From contig JALFKQ010000035.1 in the NCBI GenBank assembly GCA_022774645.1, positions 89,277 through 153,276 on the forward strand: a stretch of DNA of 64,000 bases, read 5' to 3'. Positions 1 through 10,126 of this stretch are shown one piece after another. Position 1 is the stretch's first letter. Each line of letters starts with the position of its first letter. Made by a program: the position numbers and the translations under genes. Below the pieces are notes generated by a model. It did not search any database and was not told where the DNA came from. It was given only the letters and a program-made list of their open reading frames with translations. Source of the stretch: Mycoplasmatota bacterium. Lineage in GTDB: Bacteria; Bacillota_I; Bacilli_A; RF39; UBA660.

Positions 1-267
1 GTCAGGTATTGAAACATTCTGTAAATTATATTCTAGGTTTATTTTATAAGAATATTTAAATTCTTTATATGAGAATTTTGCCTTACTTTCGGGCAAAATT
101 GACAATATCTGTTCAAAAATTTTTTTAGTTATTTGAATTATATTTTTATTTAAATCACCTATTTTTACATTAAAACATAAACAAGTATTTATAAATTCTT
201 CAAAATTTTTTTGTTCATAAATTGTATATAACTTTTTAAAATAATTTTCTATCTGCATTCTATCCAT
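1..267 (-). CDS. Partial hypothetical protein divergent from dnaA (3' end outside window)
   Basis: Reverse-strand ATG at 267 preceded by AGGAGAG Shine-Dalgarno; 89 codons open to the window edge (MDRMQIENYFKKLYTIYEQKNFEEFINTCLCFNVKIGDLNKN...). Confidence 0.6.
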   Translation of the reverse strand, partial: MDRMQIENYFKKLYTIYEQKNFEEFINTCLCFNVKIGDLNKNIIQITKKIFEQILSILPESKAKFSYKEFKYSYKINLEYNLQNVSIPD

Positions 268-309
268 ATTTATCTTCTCTCCTACACCATTTTATCATAA
301 AAAAAATAT

Positions 310-500
310 TATGTTAACTTATTTTTAAATTTATTATGTTAACTTTATCAACAATGTATCAACATTTTATGTTAACTTATCAACAAGTTATTAACAATTC
401 AAGTTTACATAATATTTTTAAATTGTTGATATTGTGGATAACTATAAAAAATAATCTAAATATAAAGAAAAAAATGTTTACAAAATGTGGATATCTTGTT
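310..500. other. oriC: Origin of replication (oriC) candidate upstream of dnaA: DnaA-box cluster
   Basis: DnaA-box-like 9-mers TTATCAACA (345-353, 377-385), TTATTAACA (388-396), TGTGGATAA = TTATCCACA reversed (433-441), TGTGGATAT (486-494), directly upstream of dnaA; further TTATCAACA at 2060-2068 between dnaA and dnaN. Confidence 0.8.
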
Positions 501-528
501 AATATAAGTGTTAATAAATTTTTTTGTT

Positions 529-556
529 TTGACATTAAAAAAAGTTGATTTATAAT
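529..556 (+). promoter_or_regulatory. dnaA promoter (sigma-A type)
   Basis: TTGACA (529-534), 16-bp spacer, TATAAT (551-556). Confidence 0.7.
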
Positions 557-594
557 TTATCTTAGAAAGACAAAAAGAAAGGAAGTAAATATAT

Positions 595-1986
595 ATGGAT
601 ATTGAAGATATATGGGTAAAATTCTTATCAAAAATAAAATCAAAAGTATCTTTGATGTCATATAATTATATATTCAAAGATCTTAGAATTCATTCTTATG
701 ACGATAGTAAAATAGTTATTATAGTGCCAAACAATGAATTGTTATTACAAAATATAACTAAAAACTATGTAACATTAATTGAAGATACATTAAATGATAT
801 AACGAATGATACATGTACTATTGAATATATTTTTCAAAAAGATGTTGATAAATTGTCAAAAAAGAAAGAAAAACCAAGAATTATTGAAGAAAATATAGAA
901 GAAGACTTTAATGATTTAAAAAATTATAAATATTCAAGTAATTTTAATCCAAAACATACTTTTGATACTTTTATAGTTGGGGATTCAAATAAATTAGCTT
1001 ATGGTACAGCTATGGCGGTAGCACAAAACCCAGGTAAACTATATAATCCATACTTTATCTATGCCAAAAGTGGACTTGGCAAAACTCACTTAATGCATGC
1101 AATAGGCAATTACATCGTTCTTCATTCAGATAAAAGAGTCCTATATATTAAGGCAGAAGAATTTGCAAATGATTACAGAGCAATAATAAATACTAAAAAT
1201 AAATATGGTAACAATATTACTTATTTAGAAGCATTTAGAGAAAAATATAGAGATGTAGATGTATTAATGATAGATGATATTCAATTTTTAGATAATAAAG
1301 TAAAATCACAAATGGAATTTACTAATACATTTAATAGCTTATATGAAAATGAAAAACAAATTGTAATAGCCTCTGATAGATCAATAAATGACTATGAACT
1401 ATTAGAAGAAAGACTTAAAACAAGATTTAGATGGGGTTTAACATCATCTATTAATCCACCAGATATAGACTTAAAGAAAAATATTATAAAAAACAAAATA
1501 ATGGTATATAATTTTGATTTAGATATTAAAGATGAGGTGGTAGAATATATTGCTAGTAATTGTGGAAGTAGTGTAAGAGATTTAGAAGGTGCAATAACAA
1601 GAGTAGTTGCCTACAAAGCAACATTTAATATATCGGAAGTAACACTAGATATAGCAAGGGAAGCTCTACAAGAATTTGTTTCAAAAACAGTATATAGAAC
1701 AAATTCAGTAAGTAAAATAATAGATATAGTTGCTAAATACTTTGGCTTAGAACCTGCAATGTTAAAAGGAAAAATGAAGAAAAAGAATGTAACAGATGCA
1801 AGAGCAATAGCAATGTATTTAAGTCGAATAATGACTGACGAAAGCCTACAAAGAATAGGATTAGAATTTGGAGGAAGAGATCATTCAACTGTTATATATT
1901 CACATGAAAAAATTTCTAATGAATTAAAAACGAACACGACCCTACAAGAAGAAATAAAAACACTAAAAGAAAAAATATGTGAATAA
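595..1986 (+). CDS. dnaA: Chromosomal replication initiator protein DnaA
   Basis: YAKSGLGKTHLMHAIGN Walker A, DVLMIDDIQFL Walker B, C-terminal GGRDHSTVIYSHEKI DnaA signature. Confidence 0.98.
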   Translation: MDIEDIWVKFLSKIKSKVSLMSYNYIFKDLRIHSYDDSKIVIIVPNNELLLQNITKNYVTLIEDTLNDITNDTCTIEYIFQKDVDKLSKKKEKPRIIEENIEEDFNDLKNYKYSSNFNPKHTFDTFIVGDSNKLAYGTAMAVAQNPGKLYNPYFIYAKSGLGKTHLMHAIGNYIVLHSDKRVLYIKAEEFANDYRAIINTKNKYGNNITYLEAFREKYRDVDVLMIDDIQFLDNKVKSQMEFTNTFNSLYENEKQIVIASDRSINDYELLEERLKTRFRWGLTSSINPPDIDLKKNIIKNKIMVYNFDLDIKDEVVEYIASNCGSSVRDLEGAITRVVAYKATFNISEVTLDIAREALQEFVSKTVYRTNSVSKIIDIVAKYFGLEPAMLKGKMKKKNVTDARAIAMYLSRIMTDESLQRIGLEFGGRDHSTVIYSHEKISNELKTNTTLQEEIKTLKEKICE

Positions 1987-2124
1987 ATTAACAAGTTACT
2001 AACATCTTAACAACGATAAATTTACATAAGAATGTAGTATTTATCGTATTATAAATGAGTTATCAACAATATTAACACTCTATAATAATAATAAATATAT
2101 AAATAAATAAGGAGGAAAAAAATT

Positions 2125-3243
2125 ATGAAAATGTTAATAGAAAAAAATATTTTAATGGAAGGATTAAATTGTGTAAGTAAAGCTTTATCAACAAGAAATA
2201 TAATTCCTGTATTAAATGGTATTAAATTTGAACTAACAAAAGACGGACTATATCTAACAGCAACAGACAATGATATTACTATACAAACATTTATCGACAA
2301 AAAAGATATTAAAAGCATAGATGAAGTAGGATGTACAATAATTTATGGTAAAACTTTACTAAATACTATTAGTAAATTACAAAATACAAATATATTAGTA
2401 GAAAATTTTGAAAATAATGAAGTATCTTTTAAAACAGAAAGTGGAGGAATTTATGATTTTCCTTGCTTTAATCAAGAAGACTTTCCTAATATTAAATTAG
2501 AAGAAGTTAAACATCCTATAAAATTAGATAGTCAAAAATTTAAAGAAATAATTAGTAAAACATCATTTGCTTGTTCACTTCAAGAAAGTAGACCATTATT
2601 AACTGGTGTTAATATAAAGTTAATAGGTGATATATTCGAATGTGTTGCAACTGATTCTTACAGATTATCAAAAGTAACAATTAAATTAGATTCAATGTAT
2701 AATGAAAATATTAATATGGTAATACCAGCTAGAAATATAAATGAACTTGTTAAAACAATTGGAAGTGAGTCTGAGTTAGAAATACATGTATTTCCAAATA
2801 AAGCATTATTCAAATTTGATAATATAATATTTCAAACATCATTATTAGATGGAACTTATCCTAATACAGACAATTCAATACCAAAAGAATTTAAATATAA
2901 AATAAAAGCTAATTTAAAAGATTTATATAGCTTATTAGATACAGCTTCGTCTTTAACTCAATCAAAAGATAAAAATATAGTGGATATGGAGATAAATGGT
3001 AGTGATCTTATTATAAGAGCTGCAAGTACAGAAGGAAAAGGAAAAGATAAAATAAATATTATTAATGAAACAGAAAATGATATAAAAATATCCTTCAGTG
3101 TTAAATATATGATGGAAGCATTAAAAGTATTTACACAAGAAGAAATATATATATTATTAAATGGTGAAATTAACCCAATAATATTAAAAGAAACAGAAAA
3201 TGAAGAACTAATTGAATTAATTTTACCAATGAAGACATACTAA
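2125..3243 (+). CDS. dnaN: DNA polymerase III beta subunit (sliding clamp)
   Basis: Follows dnaA; SRPLLTGVNIKL, ATDSYRLSK motifs. Confidence 0.96.
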   Translation: MKMLIEKNILMEGLNCVSKALSTRNIIPVLNGIKFELTKDGLYLTATDNDITIQTFIDKKDIKSIDEVGCTIIYGKTLLNTISKLQNTNILVENFENNEVSFKTESGGIYDFPCFNQEDFPNIKLEEVKHPIKLDSQKFKEIISKTSFACSLQESRPLLTGVNIKLIGDIFECVATDSYRLSKVTIKLDSMYNENINMVIPARNINELVKTIGSESELEIHVFPNKALFKFDNIIFQTSLLDGTYPNTDNSIPKEFKYKIKANLKDLYSLLDTASSLTQSKDKNIVDMEINGSDLIIRAASTEGKGKDKINIINETENDIKISFSVKYMMEALKVFTQEEIYILLNGEINPIILKETENEELIELILPMKTY

Positions 3244-3265
3244 AAACGAAGAAATTCGTTTTTTT
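3242..3265 (+). terminator. Intrinsic terminator after dnaN
   Basis: AACGAA-gaaa-TTCGTT stem followed by T tract. Confidence 0.6.
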
Positions 3266-3291
3266 AATTGAAAAAATAATTTTTTTACTTT

Positions 3292-3336
3292 TTCGACATA
3301 TTTCGACAAAATTCGACAAATAGTATATGTTATTAT
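3292..3336 (+). promoter_or_regulatory. comK-like gene promoter with 10-bp-phased repeats
   Basis: TTCGACA at 3292, 3302, 3312 followed by extended -10 TGTTATTAT (3328-3336); no -35 match at normal spacing. Confidence 0.45.
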
Positions 3337-3369
3337 AGTGGCCATTAAAAAAGAAAGGGGGAAAATATA

Positions 3370-3825
3370 ATGAATTATGAAATAACATATGACACACAAA
3401 TGATAGCACCTATAGATAAGAATAAATCAAAAGTAATAGAAACTGATGCAGAATATATAATAGATACTCCCGTGTTAAATATTCTTGAACATAGTTGTGA
3501 ATACTTTGGAAGTTCTTATGAAGGTAGAAAAGAAGGAACAAAAAAGTTATTAGGCATAACACATAAATCACCAATAATAGTCGAGGAAAGTAGAAAAATA
3601 ATATTTTTTCCTACATCATCTGCTGAAAATAAAGACTGTATTTGGATCAATCTAGAAAAAATAGATAAATATTTCAAACTTGGTCCTAAAAAGTCCGCAA
3701 TAAGATTTCGAAATGGTGATTTTTTAGAATTTGATGTATCATATGGATCATTATCTAATCAAATTTTAAGAGCAACAAGACTAAAATTTATACTTGAAGA
3801 AAGAGTATTAAAAAAAGATAATTAA
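3370..3825 (+). CDS. comK: ComK-family competence transcription factor homolog
   Basis: CEYFGSSYEGRKEGTKKLLGITHKSPIIVEESRKIIFFPTSSAENKDCIWINL and VSYGSLSNQILRATRLK match the ComK core (CRFFGSSYAGRKAGT...SHKPPI...FLFPTLSSTRPQCGWI...ISYNSFENQVYRTAWLR). Confidence 0.88.
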   Translation: MNYEITYDTQMIAPIDKNKSKVIETDAEYIIDTPVLNILEHSCEYFGSSYEGRKEGTKKLLGITHKSPIIVEESRKIIFFPTSSAENKDCIWINLEKIDKYFKLGPKKSAIRFRNGDFLEFDVSYGSLSNQILRATRLKFILEERVLKKDN

Positions 3826-3845
3826 ATATAAAATTATCTTTTTTT
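3813..3845 (+). terminator. Intrinsic terminator after comK-like gene
   Basis: AAAGATAATT...AATTATCTTT stem followed by T tract. Confidence 0.6.
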
Positions 3846-3935
3846 ATATGTCAATTTATGTTATAATTATATTGTCGTGTAGGTGTATCTATAATACATA
3901 AAAATTAAAAAAGGGGGGTTAAATGAAGTTTAAAA

Positions 3936-5018
3936 ATGAATATAACAAAAATTGAGCTGATGAATTTTAGAAATTATACTAAAAAAACCTTTGATAATTT
4001 TTCAAACTTAAACATCATTATTGGTAAAAATGGAATAGGTAAAACAAGTATTATAGAATCCATTTATTTAGGAAGTTTAGCTAAATCTTTTAAAACAAAT
4101 AATGAATTATCAATAATTAAAGAAGGAAAAGACTTTTTTAGGATAAAAGTTTATTATTTTGATTATGGTCCAAAGAAGAATTTAGAACTATTTTTAGACA
4201 AAAATGGTAAGAAAACAAAGATTAATTCAAAACTGCAAAGAAAATTAAGTGATTTTATATCACAATATAGAATAATTATGTTATCACCAGATGAACTAAA
4301 ACTTATAAAATCTTCACCAAATACTAGAAGAAACTATTTAAATATTCAATTATCACAATTGCATAAGGAATATATTCACTATTTAAATAATTATACTGTT
4401 TTAATTAAGAATAAAAATGATTACTTAAAAAAATTAATGCTAAATAGTAATCTCGATACTAGATATTTAGATATATTAGATGAAAAAATTGTGGAAAACG
4501 GTATAAAAATATATGAATATAGAAAAAAATATATTAATTTAATAAATAACAATATTAACAATATATTTAAAAATTACAGTAAAAATCAAAAAATTGAAAT
4601 TAAGTATGAATCTGACTATTCCTTAGAAGATAAAGAAAGACTAATAAACTTTTTAAAGAAAAATAGAACAAAAGAAATAAACTTAGGCATGACAAATCAT
4701 GGTATACACCGAGATGATTTTACTTTTTATCAAAATGGTAATAATTCTAAAGAATATAGTTCACAAGGAATACAAAAACTGATTGTTTTAGCAATGAAAT
4801 TATCTGAGGTAAAAATATTCATAGAAAACTATGATATAAAACCTATACTATTACTCGATGATTTATTTAGTGAACTAGATGAAGCAAATAGAAATAATAT
4901 ATTTAAATCATTAGATAAAAGTATACAAATATTTATAACAACTACTGACTTAAAAAACATAAATAAGAAAATAGTTGATAGAGCAAAAATATATAATTTA
5001 GACGAGAAGGAGAATTAG
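3936..5018 (+). CDS. recF: DNA replication/repair protein RecF
   Basis: LMNFRNY, IGKNGIGKTSIIE Walker A, SSQGIQKLIVLAMKLSE, LLLDDLFSELD. Confidence 0.95.
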   Translation: MNITKIELMNFRNYTKKTFDNFSNLNIIIGKNGIGKTSIIESIYLGSLAKSFKTNNELSIIKEGKDFFRIKVYYFDYGPKKNLELFLDKNGKKTKINSKLQRKLSDFISQYRIIMLSPDELKLIKSSPNTRRNYLNIQLSQLHKEYIHYLNNYTVLIKNKNDYLKKLMLNSNLDTRYLDILDEKIVENGIKIYEYRKKYINLINNNINNIFKNYSKNQKIEIKYESDYSLEDKERLINFLKKNRTKEINLGMTNHGIHRDDFTFYQNGNNSKEYSSQGIQKLIVLAMKLSEVKIFIENYDIKPILLLDDLFSELDEANRNNIFKSLDKSIQIFITTTDLKNINKKIVDRAKIYNLDEKEN

Positions 5019-6929
5019 ATGAAAGAAGAGTATGGAGTTAATGATATTCAAGTATTAGAAGGCTTAGAAGCTGTTCGTAAAAGACCAGGAATGTATATTG
5101 GAACAACTGGCGAAAGAGGTCTTCATCACTTAGTATGGGAAATAGTTGACAACTCAGTTGATGAAGCACTTGCTGGATACTGTGATGATATTGAAATTAT
5201 TATAAACGAAGACAATAGTGTTAGTGTAAGAGATGATGGAAGAGGAATGCCAACAGGTGTTCATCCAAAAACAGGAGTATCTACAGTAGAAACAATATTT
5301 ACAGTATTACATGCTGGAGGTAAATTTGGCGGAGGCGGATACAAAGTATCTGGTGGTCTACATGGAGTAGGTGCATCAGTAGTTAATGCATTGTCAGAAT
5401 GGCTAGAAGTAAAAGTATATAGAGATGGAAAAATTTATCATCAAAGATTTGAAAAAGGTGGTCACCCAGTAAAACCATTAGAGATAATAGGAGACTGTGA
5501 TCCAAATAGAACAGGTACTACCGTTACTTTTAAACCAGATTCACAAATATTTGAAGAAACAACAGTATTCAATTATGAAATATTAAAAAGTAGAACAAGA
5601 GAATTAGCTTTCTTAAATAAAGGATTAAGAATAATTCTTAGTGACTTAAGAACAGGAGCAAAAGATGAGTTTTTATATAATGGTGGTTTAATTGAATATG
5701 TCAAATTATTAAATACAAATAAGAAGCCAGTGCATGATGATATAGTGTATGTTGAAGGAGCAGAAGATAATATTAGCATAGAAGTTGCTATGCAATATAA
5801 TGATGGTTATTCAAGTAATATATATTCATTTACTAATAATATTCATACTGTTGAAGGTGGAACTCATGAAGATGGTGTGAGACTAGCATTATCAAGAGTA
5901 ATTAACAATTATGCTAGAAATAATGGAATATTGAAAGAAAAAGATGATTCACTTACACAAGATGATGTAAAAGAAGGTATAACACTAGTTATATCATGTA
6001 AGCATCCAAATCCACAATTTGAAGGGCAGACAAAAACAAAATTAGGAAATGTAGAAGTAAGAAAGATAGCAAGTAATGTATTTGGAGCAGGATTAGAAAA
6101 ATTTTTATTAGAAAATCCAGATCAAGCAAAAGCCATAATAGAAAAAGTAATGCTAGCATCACGAGCAAGAGTTGCAGCTAAAAAAGCAAGAGAATTAACA
6201 AGAAGAAAAGGTGACTTAGAAATAACAAATTTCTATGGAAAATTAACAGATTGTAAGAGTAAAGATCCTAGTGAATCTGAAATATTCTTAGTCGAGGGAG
6301 ATTCTGCCGGTGGTTCTGCTAAAAAAGGTAGAGATTATATGACCCAAGCAATTCTACCATTGAGAGGAAAAATATTAAATGTAGAAAAAGCTAGATTAGA
6401 TAGAGCATTAAGCAATGAAGAAATAAGAACAATTGTTACAGCATTTGGTACAGGAATCGGTGAAGAATTTGATTTATCAAAATTAAGATATCATAAAATT
6501 ATAATAATGACCGATGCCGATGTTGATGGATCTCACATTAGAATACTATTATTAACATTATTTTATAGATTTTTTAAGCCAGTTGTTGAACATGGTTATG
6601 TATATGCAGCTAATCCACCACTTTATAAAATTGTTTATGGAAAAAATATTAAATATGTATTATCAGATGAAGAAAAAGACGAATATGTTAAAACTTTACC
6701 TGAAAATGCTAAATATATAATTACTCGTATGAAAGGTCTTGGTGAAATGGATGCAGATGAATTAAGAGATACAACAATGTCAAAAGCAGATAGAATATTA
6801 AGACAAATAACTGTTGATGATGTAATGGCAGCAGATGAAATATTTACAACATTGATGGGAGAAGAAGTAGAGCCAAGAAAGAAATTTATTGAAGAAAATG
6901 CACTAGATGTAGAAAATCTAGACATATAA
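5019..6929 (+). CDS. gyrB: DNA gyrase subunit B
   Basis: [60 protein letters not shown]. Confidence 0.98.
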   Translation: MKEEYGVNDIQVLEGLEAVRKRPGMYIGTTGERGLHHLVWEIVDNSVDEALAGYCDDIEIIINEDNSVSVRDDGRGMPTGVHPKTGVSTVETIFTVLHAGGKFGGGGYKVSGGLHGVGASVVNALSEWLEVKVYRDGKIYHQRFEKGGHPVKPLEIIGDCDPNRTGTTVTFKPDSQIFEETTVFNYEILKSRTRELAFLNKGLRIILSDLRTGAKDEFLYNGGLIEYVKLLNTNKKPVHDDIVYVEGAEDNISIEVAMQYNDGYSSNIYSFTNNIHTVEGGTHEDGVRLALSRVINNYARNNGILKEKDDSLTQDDVKEGITLVISCKHPNPQFEGQTKTKLGNVEVRKIASNVFGAGLEKFLLENPDQAKAIIEKVMLASRARVAAKKARELTRRKGDLEITNFYGKLTDCKSKDPSESEIFLVEGDSAGGSAKKGRDYMTQAILPLRGKILNVEKARLDRALSNEEIRTIVTAFGTGIGEEFDLSKLRYHKIIIMTDADVDGSHIRILLLTLFYRFFKPVVEHGYVYAANPPLYKIVYGKNIKYVLSDEEKDEYVKTLPENAKYIITRMKGLGEMDADELRDTTMSKADRILRQITVDDVMAADEIFTTLMGEEVEPRKKFIEENALDVENLDI

Positions 6930-6941
6930 TAGGAGGTAACA

Positions 6942-9368
6942 ATGGATAGAATAGTACAAAATAATATAGTTAAAGAAGTAAAAGATTCATTTCTAGATTA
7001 TTCCATGAGTGTAATAGTTGCAAGAGCAATACCAGATTTAAGAGACGGTTTAAAGCCTGTTCATAGAAGAATTTTATACTCAATGTATGAATCAGGTTAC
7101 ACACCAGACAAGCAACACAGAAAATGTGCTAGAATTGTCGGAGATGTTATGGGAAAATATCATCCACATGGTGACTCATCTATATATGAAGCAATGGTTA
7201 GAATGGCACAAGATTTCAGCTATAGATATATGCTTGTGGATGGACACGGAAATTTTGGTAACATGGACGGCGATGGTGCTGCTGCTATGCGTTATACAGA
7301 GGCAAGATTATCAAAAGTAAGTTTAGAACTATTAAGAGATATAAACAAAAATACAGTAGATTTTATACCAAACTTTGATGAAACTGAAAAAGAACCAGTT
7401 GTAATACCAAGTAGATTTCCAAACATTTTAGTAAATGGAACAATGGGAATTGCAGTAGGTATGGCAACCAATATTCCACCACATAACTTAGGTGAAGTAA
7501 TAGATGGATGTATTGCATATATAGATAATCCACAAATAACAACAGATGAAATGATGCAATACATAAAAGGTCCTGATTTTCCAACTGGAGCAATAATCCT
7601 TGGAAGCAGTGGAATAAAAAAAGCATATGATACAGGTAGAGGAACTATTACTATCAGATGCAAAGCAGAAATAGAAGAATCAAATAATAGAAATAGAATA
7701 ATAATTACTGAAATTCCTTATGGTGTTAATACATTAGAATTAAAAAATAGAATTGCCGAACTAGTTAGAGATAAAGTTCTAGAAGGAATAGCAGATTATC
7801 ACGAAGAAACAAATATTGAAAATGGTGTAAAAATAGTAATTACCTTAAAGAAAGAAGCAAATGCAAATGTAGTACTAAATAATTTATATAAACATACTCA
7901 ATTACAATCAACATTTGGCATAATATTCTTAATGTTAGATCAAGGACAACCAAGAACATTAGGCATAGTTGATATTATCTCAAAATATATAGATTATCAA
8001 AGAGAAATAATAATTAGAAGAACAAGATTTGACTTAGCAAAAGCTGAAGCAAGAGCACATATTTTAGAAGGATATAAAATTGCTTTAGATCACATCGACG
8101 ATATTATTAAAATAATCAAAGAAAGTCAAAGTGATGTTCTTGCAAAACAAAGATTAATAGAAAAATATAGATTTAGTGAGATTCAAGCAGATGCAATATT
8201 AGAGTTGAAATTAAGAAGATTAACTGGATTAGAAAGAGAAAAAATAGAAGAAGAATTAGCAAATCTATTAAAATTAATTGAAGAATATAAATCAATTTTA
8301 GCTAGTGAACAAAAAGTATTAGAAATAATCAAGAAAGAAATGTTAGAAATTAAAGAAAAATTTGGAGATGAAAGAAGAACAAAAATAGATAATACAGCAA
8401 TTGAATACATTGAAGATGAATCTTTAATTCCACAAGAAGATATAATAATAACATTAACAAATAAAAATTATATAAAAAGAATACCAAAAGATACTTATAA
8501 AGTACAAAATAGAGGTGGCGTTGGTATAAAAGGAATGACTACAACAGAAGAAGATTTTGTAGAACAACTAATTTCATTAAATACTCACGATTACTTATTA
8601 TTCTTTACAAACAAAGGAAAGGTATATAGATTAAAAGGTTATAAAATACCTGAATATTCAAGAACTGCAAAAGGATTACCTATAGTTAATATATTGTCAT
8701 TAGAAAAAGATGAAAAAATTAACACAATGATAACAACAAATAAAAACAATACATACAAATGTTTGCTTTTCAGTACAAAAAATGGACTAATTAAGCGTAC
8801 ATTAATAAGTGAATTTGATAATATTAGACAAAGTGGTAAAATAGCAATCACATTAAAAGATAATGATGAATTAATATCAGTAAAGAAAACAACTGGAAAT
8901 GATCAAATATTCATGTGCTCATCTAATGGAAGAATGGCGAGATTTAATGAAGATGAAATAAGAATAATGGGAAGAACTGCTTCAGGTGTTAGAGGAATTA
9001 ACCTATCTGGTGATATATGCATAGGTACAGAGGTATCTGAAGCTGGAAAAATGTTATTAGTGGTTACAGAAAAAGGATATGGCAAAAAAACACCAATGGA
9101 CGAATATAGAGAAACAAAAAGAGGAAGCAAAGGTGTAAAAACATTAAATATTACTGATAAGAATGGTAAGATTGTTGGATTTAAATCAACTGATAATGAA
9201 AAAGATTTAATGATAATAACAGAAAAAGGAATAATAATAAGAATGGATGTTAATTCAATATCACAAATGGGAAGAGTTACAAAGGGAGTAAAGTTAATAA
9301 ATCTTAAAGATGATAATAGGGTTGCATCAATCTCTATATTAGAAAAAGAAAATGAAATATCAGAATAA
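6942..9368 (+). CDS. gyrA: DNA gyrase subunit A
   Basis: [44 protein letters not shown] catalytic region; C-terminal beta-pinwheel repeats. Confidence 0.98.
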   Translation: MDRIVQNNIVKEVKDSFLDYSMSVIVARAIPDLRDGLKPVHRRILYSMYESGYTPDKQHRKCARIVGDVMGKYHPHGDSSIYEAMVRMAQDFSYRYMLVDGHGNFGNMDGDGAAAMRYTEARLSKVSLELLRDINKNTVDFIPNFDETEKEPVVIPSRFPNILVNGTMGIAVGMATNIPPHNLGEVIDGCIAYIDNPQITTDEMMQYIKGPDFPTGAIILGSSGIKKAYDTGRGTITIRCKAEIEESNNRNRIIITEIPYGVNTLELKNRIAELVRDKVLEGIADYHEETNIENGVKIVITLKKEANANVVLNNLYKHTQLQSTFGIIFLMLDQGQPRTLGIVDIISKYIDYQREIIIRRTRFDLAKAEARAHILEGYKIALDHIDDIIKIIKESQSDVLAKQRLIEKYRFSEIQADAILELKLRRLTGLEREKIEEELANLLKLIEEYKSILASEQKVLEIIKKEMLEIKEKFGDERRTKIDNTAIEYIEDESLIPQEDIIITLTNKNYIKRIPKDTYKVQNRGGVGIKGMTTTEEDFVEQLISLNTHDYLLFFTNKGKVYRLKGYKIPEYSRTAKGLPIVNILSLEKDEKINTMITTNKNNTYKCLLFSTKNGLIKRTLISEFDNIRQSGKIAITLKDNDELISVKKTTGNDQIFMCSSNGRMARFNEDEIRIMGRTASGVRGINLSGDICIGTEVSEAGKMLLVVTEKGYGKKTPMDEYRETKRGSKGVKTLNITDKNGKIVGFKSTDNEKDLMIITEKGIIIRMDVNSISQMGRVTKGVKLINLKDDNRVASISILEKENEISE

Positions 9369-9377
9369 AAAAAGAAA

Positions 9378-9393
9378 TGTTCCACGTGGAACA
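9378..9393. promoter_or_regulatory. parS: parS site 1 (ParB binding), also terminator-like after gyrA
   Basis: TGTTCCACGTGGAACA, perfect 16-bp palindrome close to the Bacillota parS consensus TGTTNCACGTGAAACA; flanked by A and T tracts. Confidence 0.85.
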
Positions 9394-9408
9394 TTTTTTT
9401 AATGTAAA

Positions 9409-9430
9409 AATTATTTCCCGGGAAATAATT
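9409..9430. promoter_or_regulatory. Noc-binding-site-like palindrome (NBS)
   Basis: AATTATTTCCCGGGAAATAATT, 22-bp perfect palindrome containing ATTTCCCGGGAAAT (B. subtilis Noc consensus). Confidence 0.7.
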
Positions 9431-9468
9431 TGTTATAAAAAAACAAAAAATTAAAAAGTTATTAACAA

Positions 9469-9484
9469 TGTTCCACGTGGAACA
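9469..9484. promoter_or_regulatory. parS: parS site 2
   Basis: TGTTCCACGTGGAACA perfect palindrome. Confidence 0.85.
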
Positions 9485-9736
9485 TTATTAACAACTGAAG
9501 TTTCTTATACTAAAAATCATTATATATGTTTATTTAAAATAAATAATTTAATAATAATATTATTAGATATAAAGATTATTGCAATGATTATAATAATTAA
9601 AATAATTATTCACATGGAATCAATTTAAAAAATAACATCTCTAATATTGAAAAAATACTTATAAATTAAAATTAAATATAGTTGCTATTTATATTTAATT
9701 TGATATTATATAATTTTCAGGATTACTTTAATTTAA

Positions 9737-9752
9737 TGTTCCATGTGGAACA
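9737..9752. promoter_or_regulatory. parS: parS site 3 (one core substitution)
   Basis: TGTTCCATGTGGAACA, one base different from sites 1, 2 and 4. Confidence 0.7.
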
Positions 9753-9930
9753 TTAACAATTGATATAAATTTACCATATTATAGCAGAATATAAATATAA
9801 ACATATTTTTATTAAATGTCGTAGCATTAAAAATAATTATAATTATGAAAGAACAATATAATAAAAAATATTAACAAAACCCAAATAATATTAAAATTGA
9901 GTTAAAGCATAATAGAAAAGTTACCAACAA

Positions 9931-9946
9931 TGTTCCACGTGGAACA
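9931..9946. promoter_or_regulatory. parS: parS site 4
   Basis: TGTTCCACGTGGAACA perfect palindrome. Confidence 0.85.
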
Positions 9947-10014
9947 TTAAAAAAAATTTAAAAAGAAAATTAATTTTAATGTTGTAAAAACAAATGACAT
10001 GTGATAATATATAC

Positions 10015-10090
10015 ATGTGCAACAAAGTTTAGTGAACCAGGTCAGAGTTGGAAAACGGCAGCCTTAAGCAATTAACTTTGTGTGCACATT
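10015..10090 (+). ncRNA. ffs: Signal recognition particle RNA, small bacterial type
   Basis: ACCAGGTCAGAGTTGGAAAACGGCAGCC core (SRP helix 8 domain) enclosed by ACAAAGTT...AACTTTGT and GTGC...GCAC pairing; TGTGATAAT extended -10 upstream; located upstream of tadA-dnaX. Confidence 0.88.
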
Positions 10091-10126
10091 TTATTTAAAC
10101 AAAAATACGAAAAGGTGTTTGCTATT

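Noticed and set aside
336-548. 70-aa ORF on + strand upstream of dnaA
   Set aside because: Lies across the DnaA-box/repeat region and dnaA promoter; no SD and biased composition. Treated as noncoding oriC.
3271-3283. AAAA-N5-TTTT (ComK-box-like) upstream of the comK-like gene
   Set aside because: Matches by chance very often in DNA this AT-rich; a second box at proper spacing was not evident.
7087-7663. ORFs overlapping gyrA (7087..7320 +, 7292..7663 -, 7363..7626 -)
   Set aside because: Alternative frames of a clearly coding gene; no SD or recognisable domains.
8903-9394. 163-aa antisense ORF over the gyrA 3' end
   Set aside because: Shadow ORF of gyrA, and its start lies in parS site 1.
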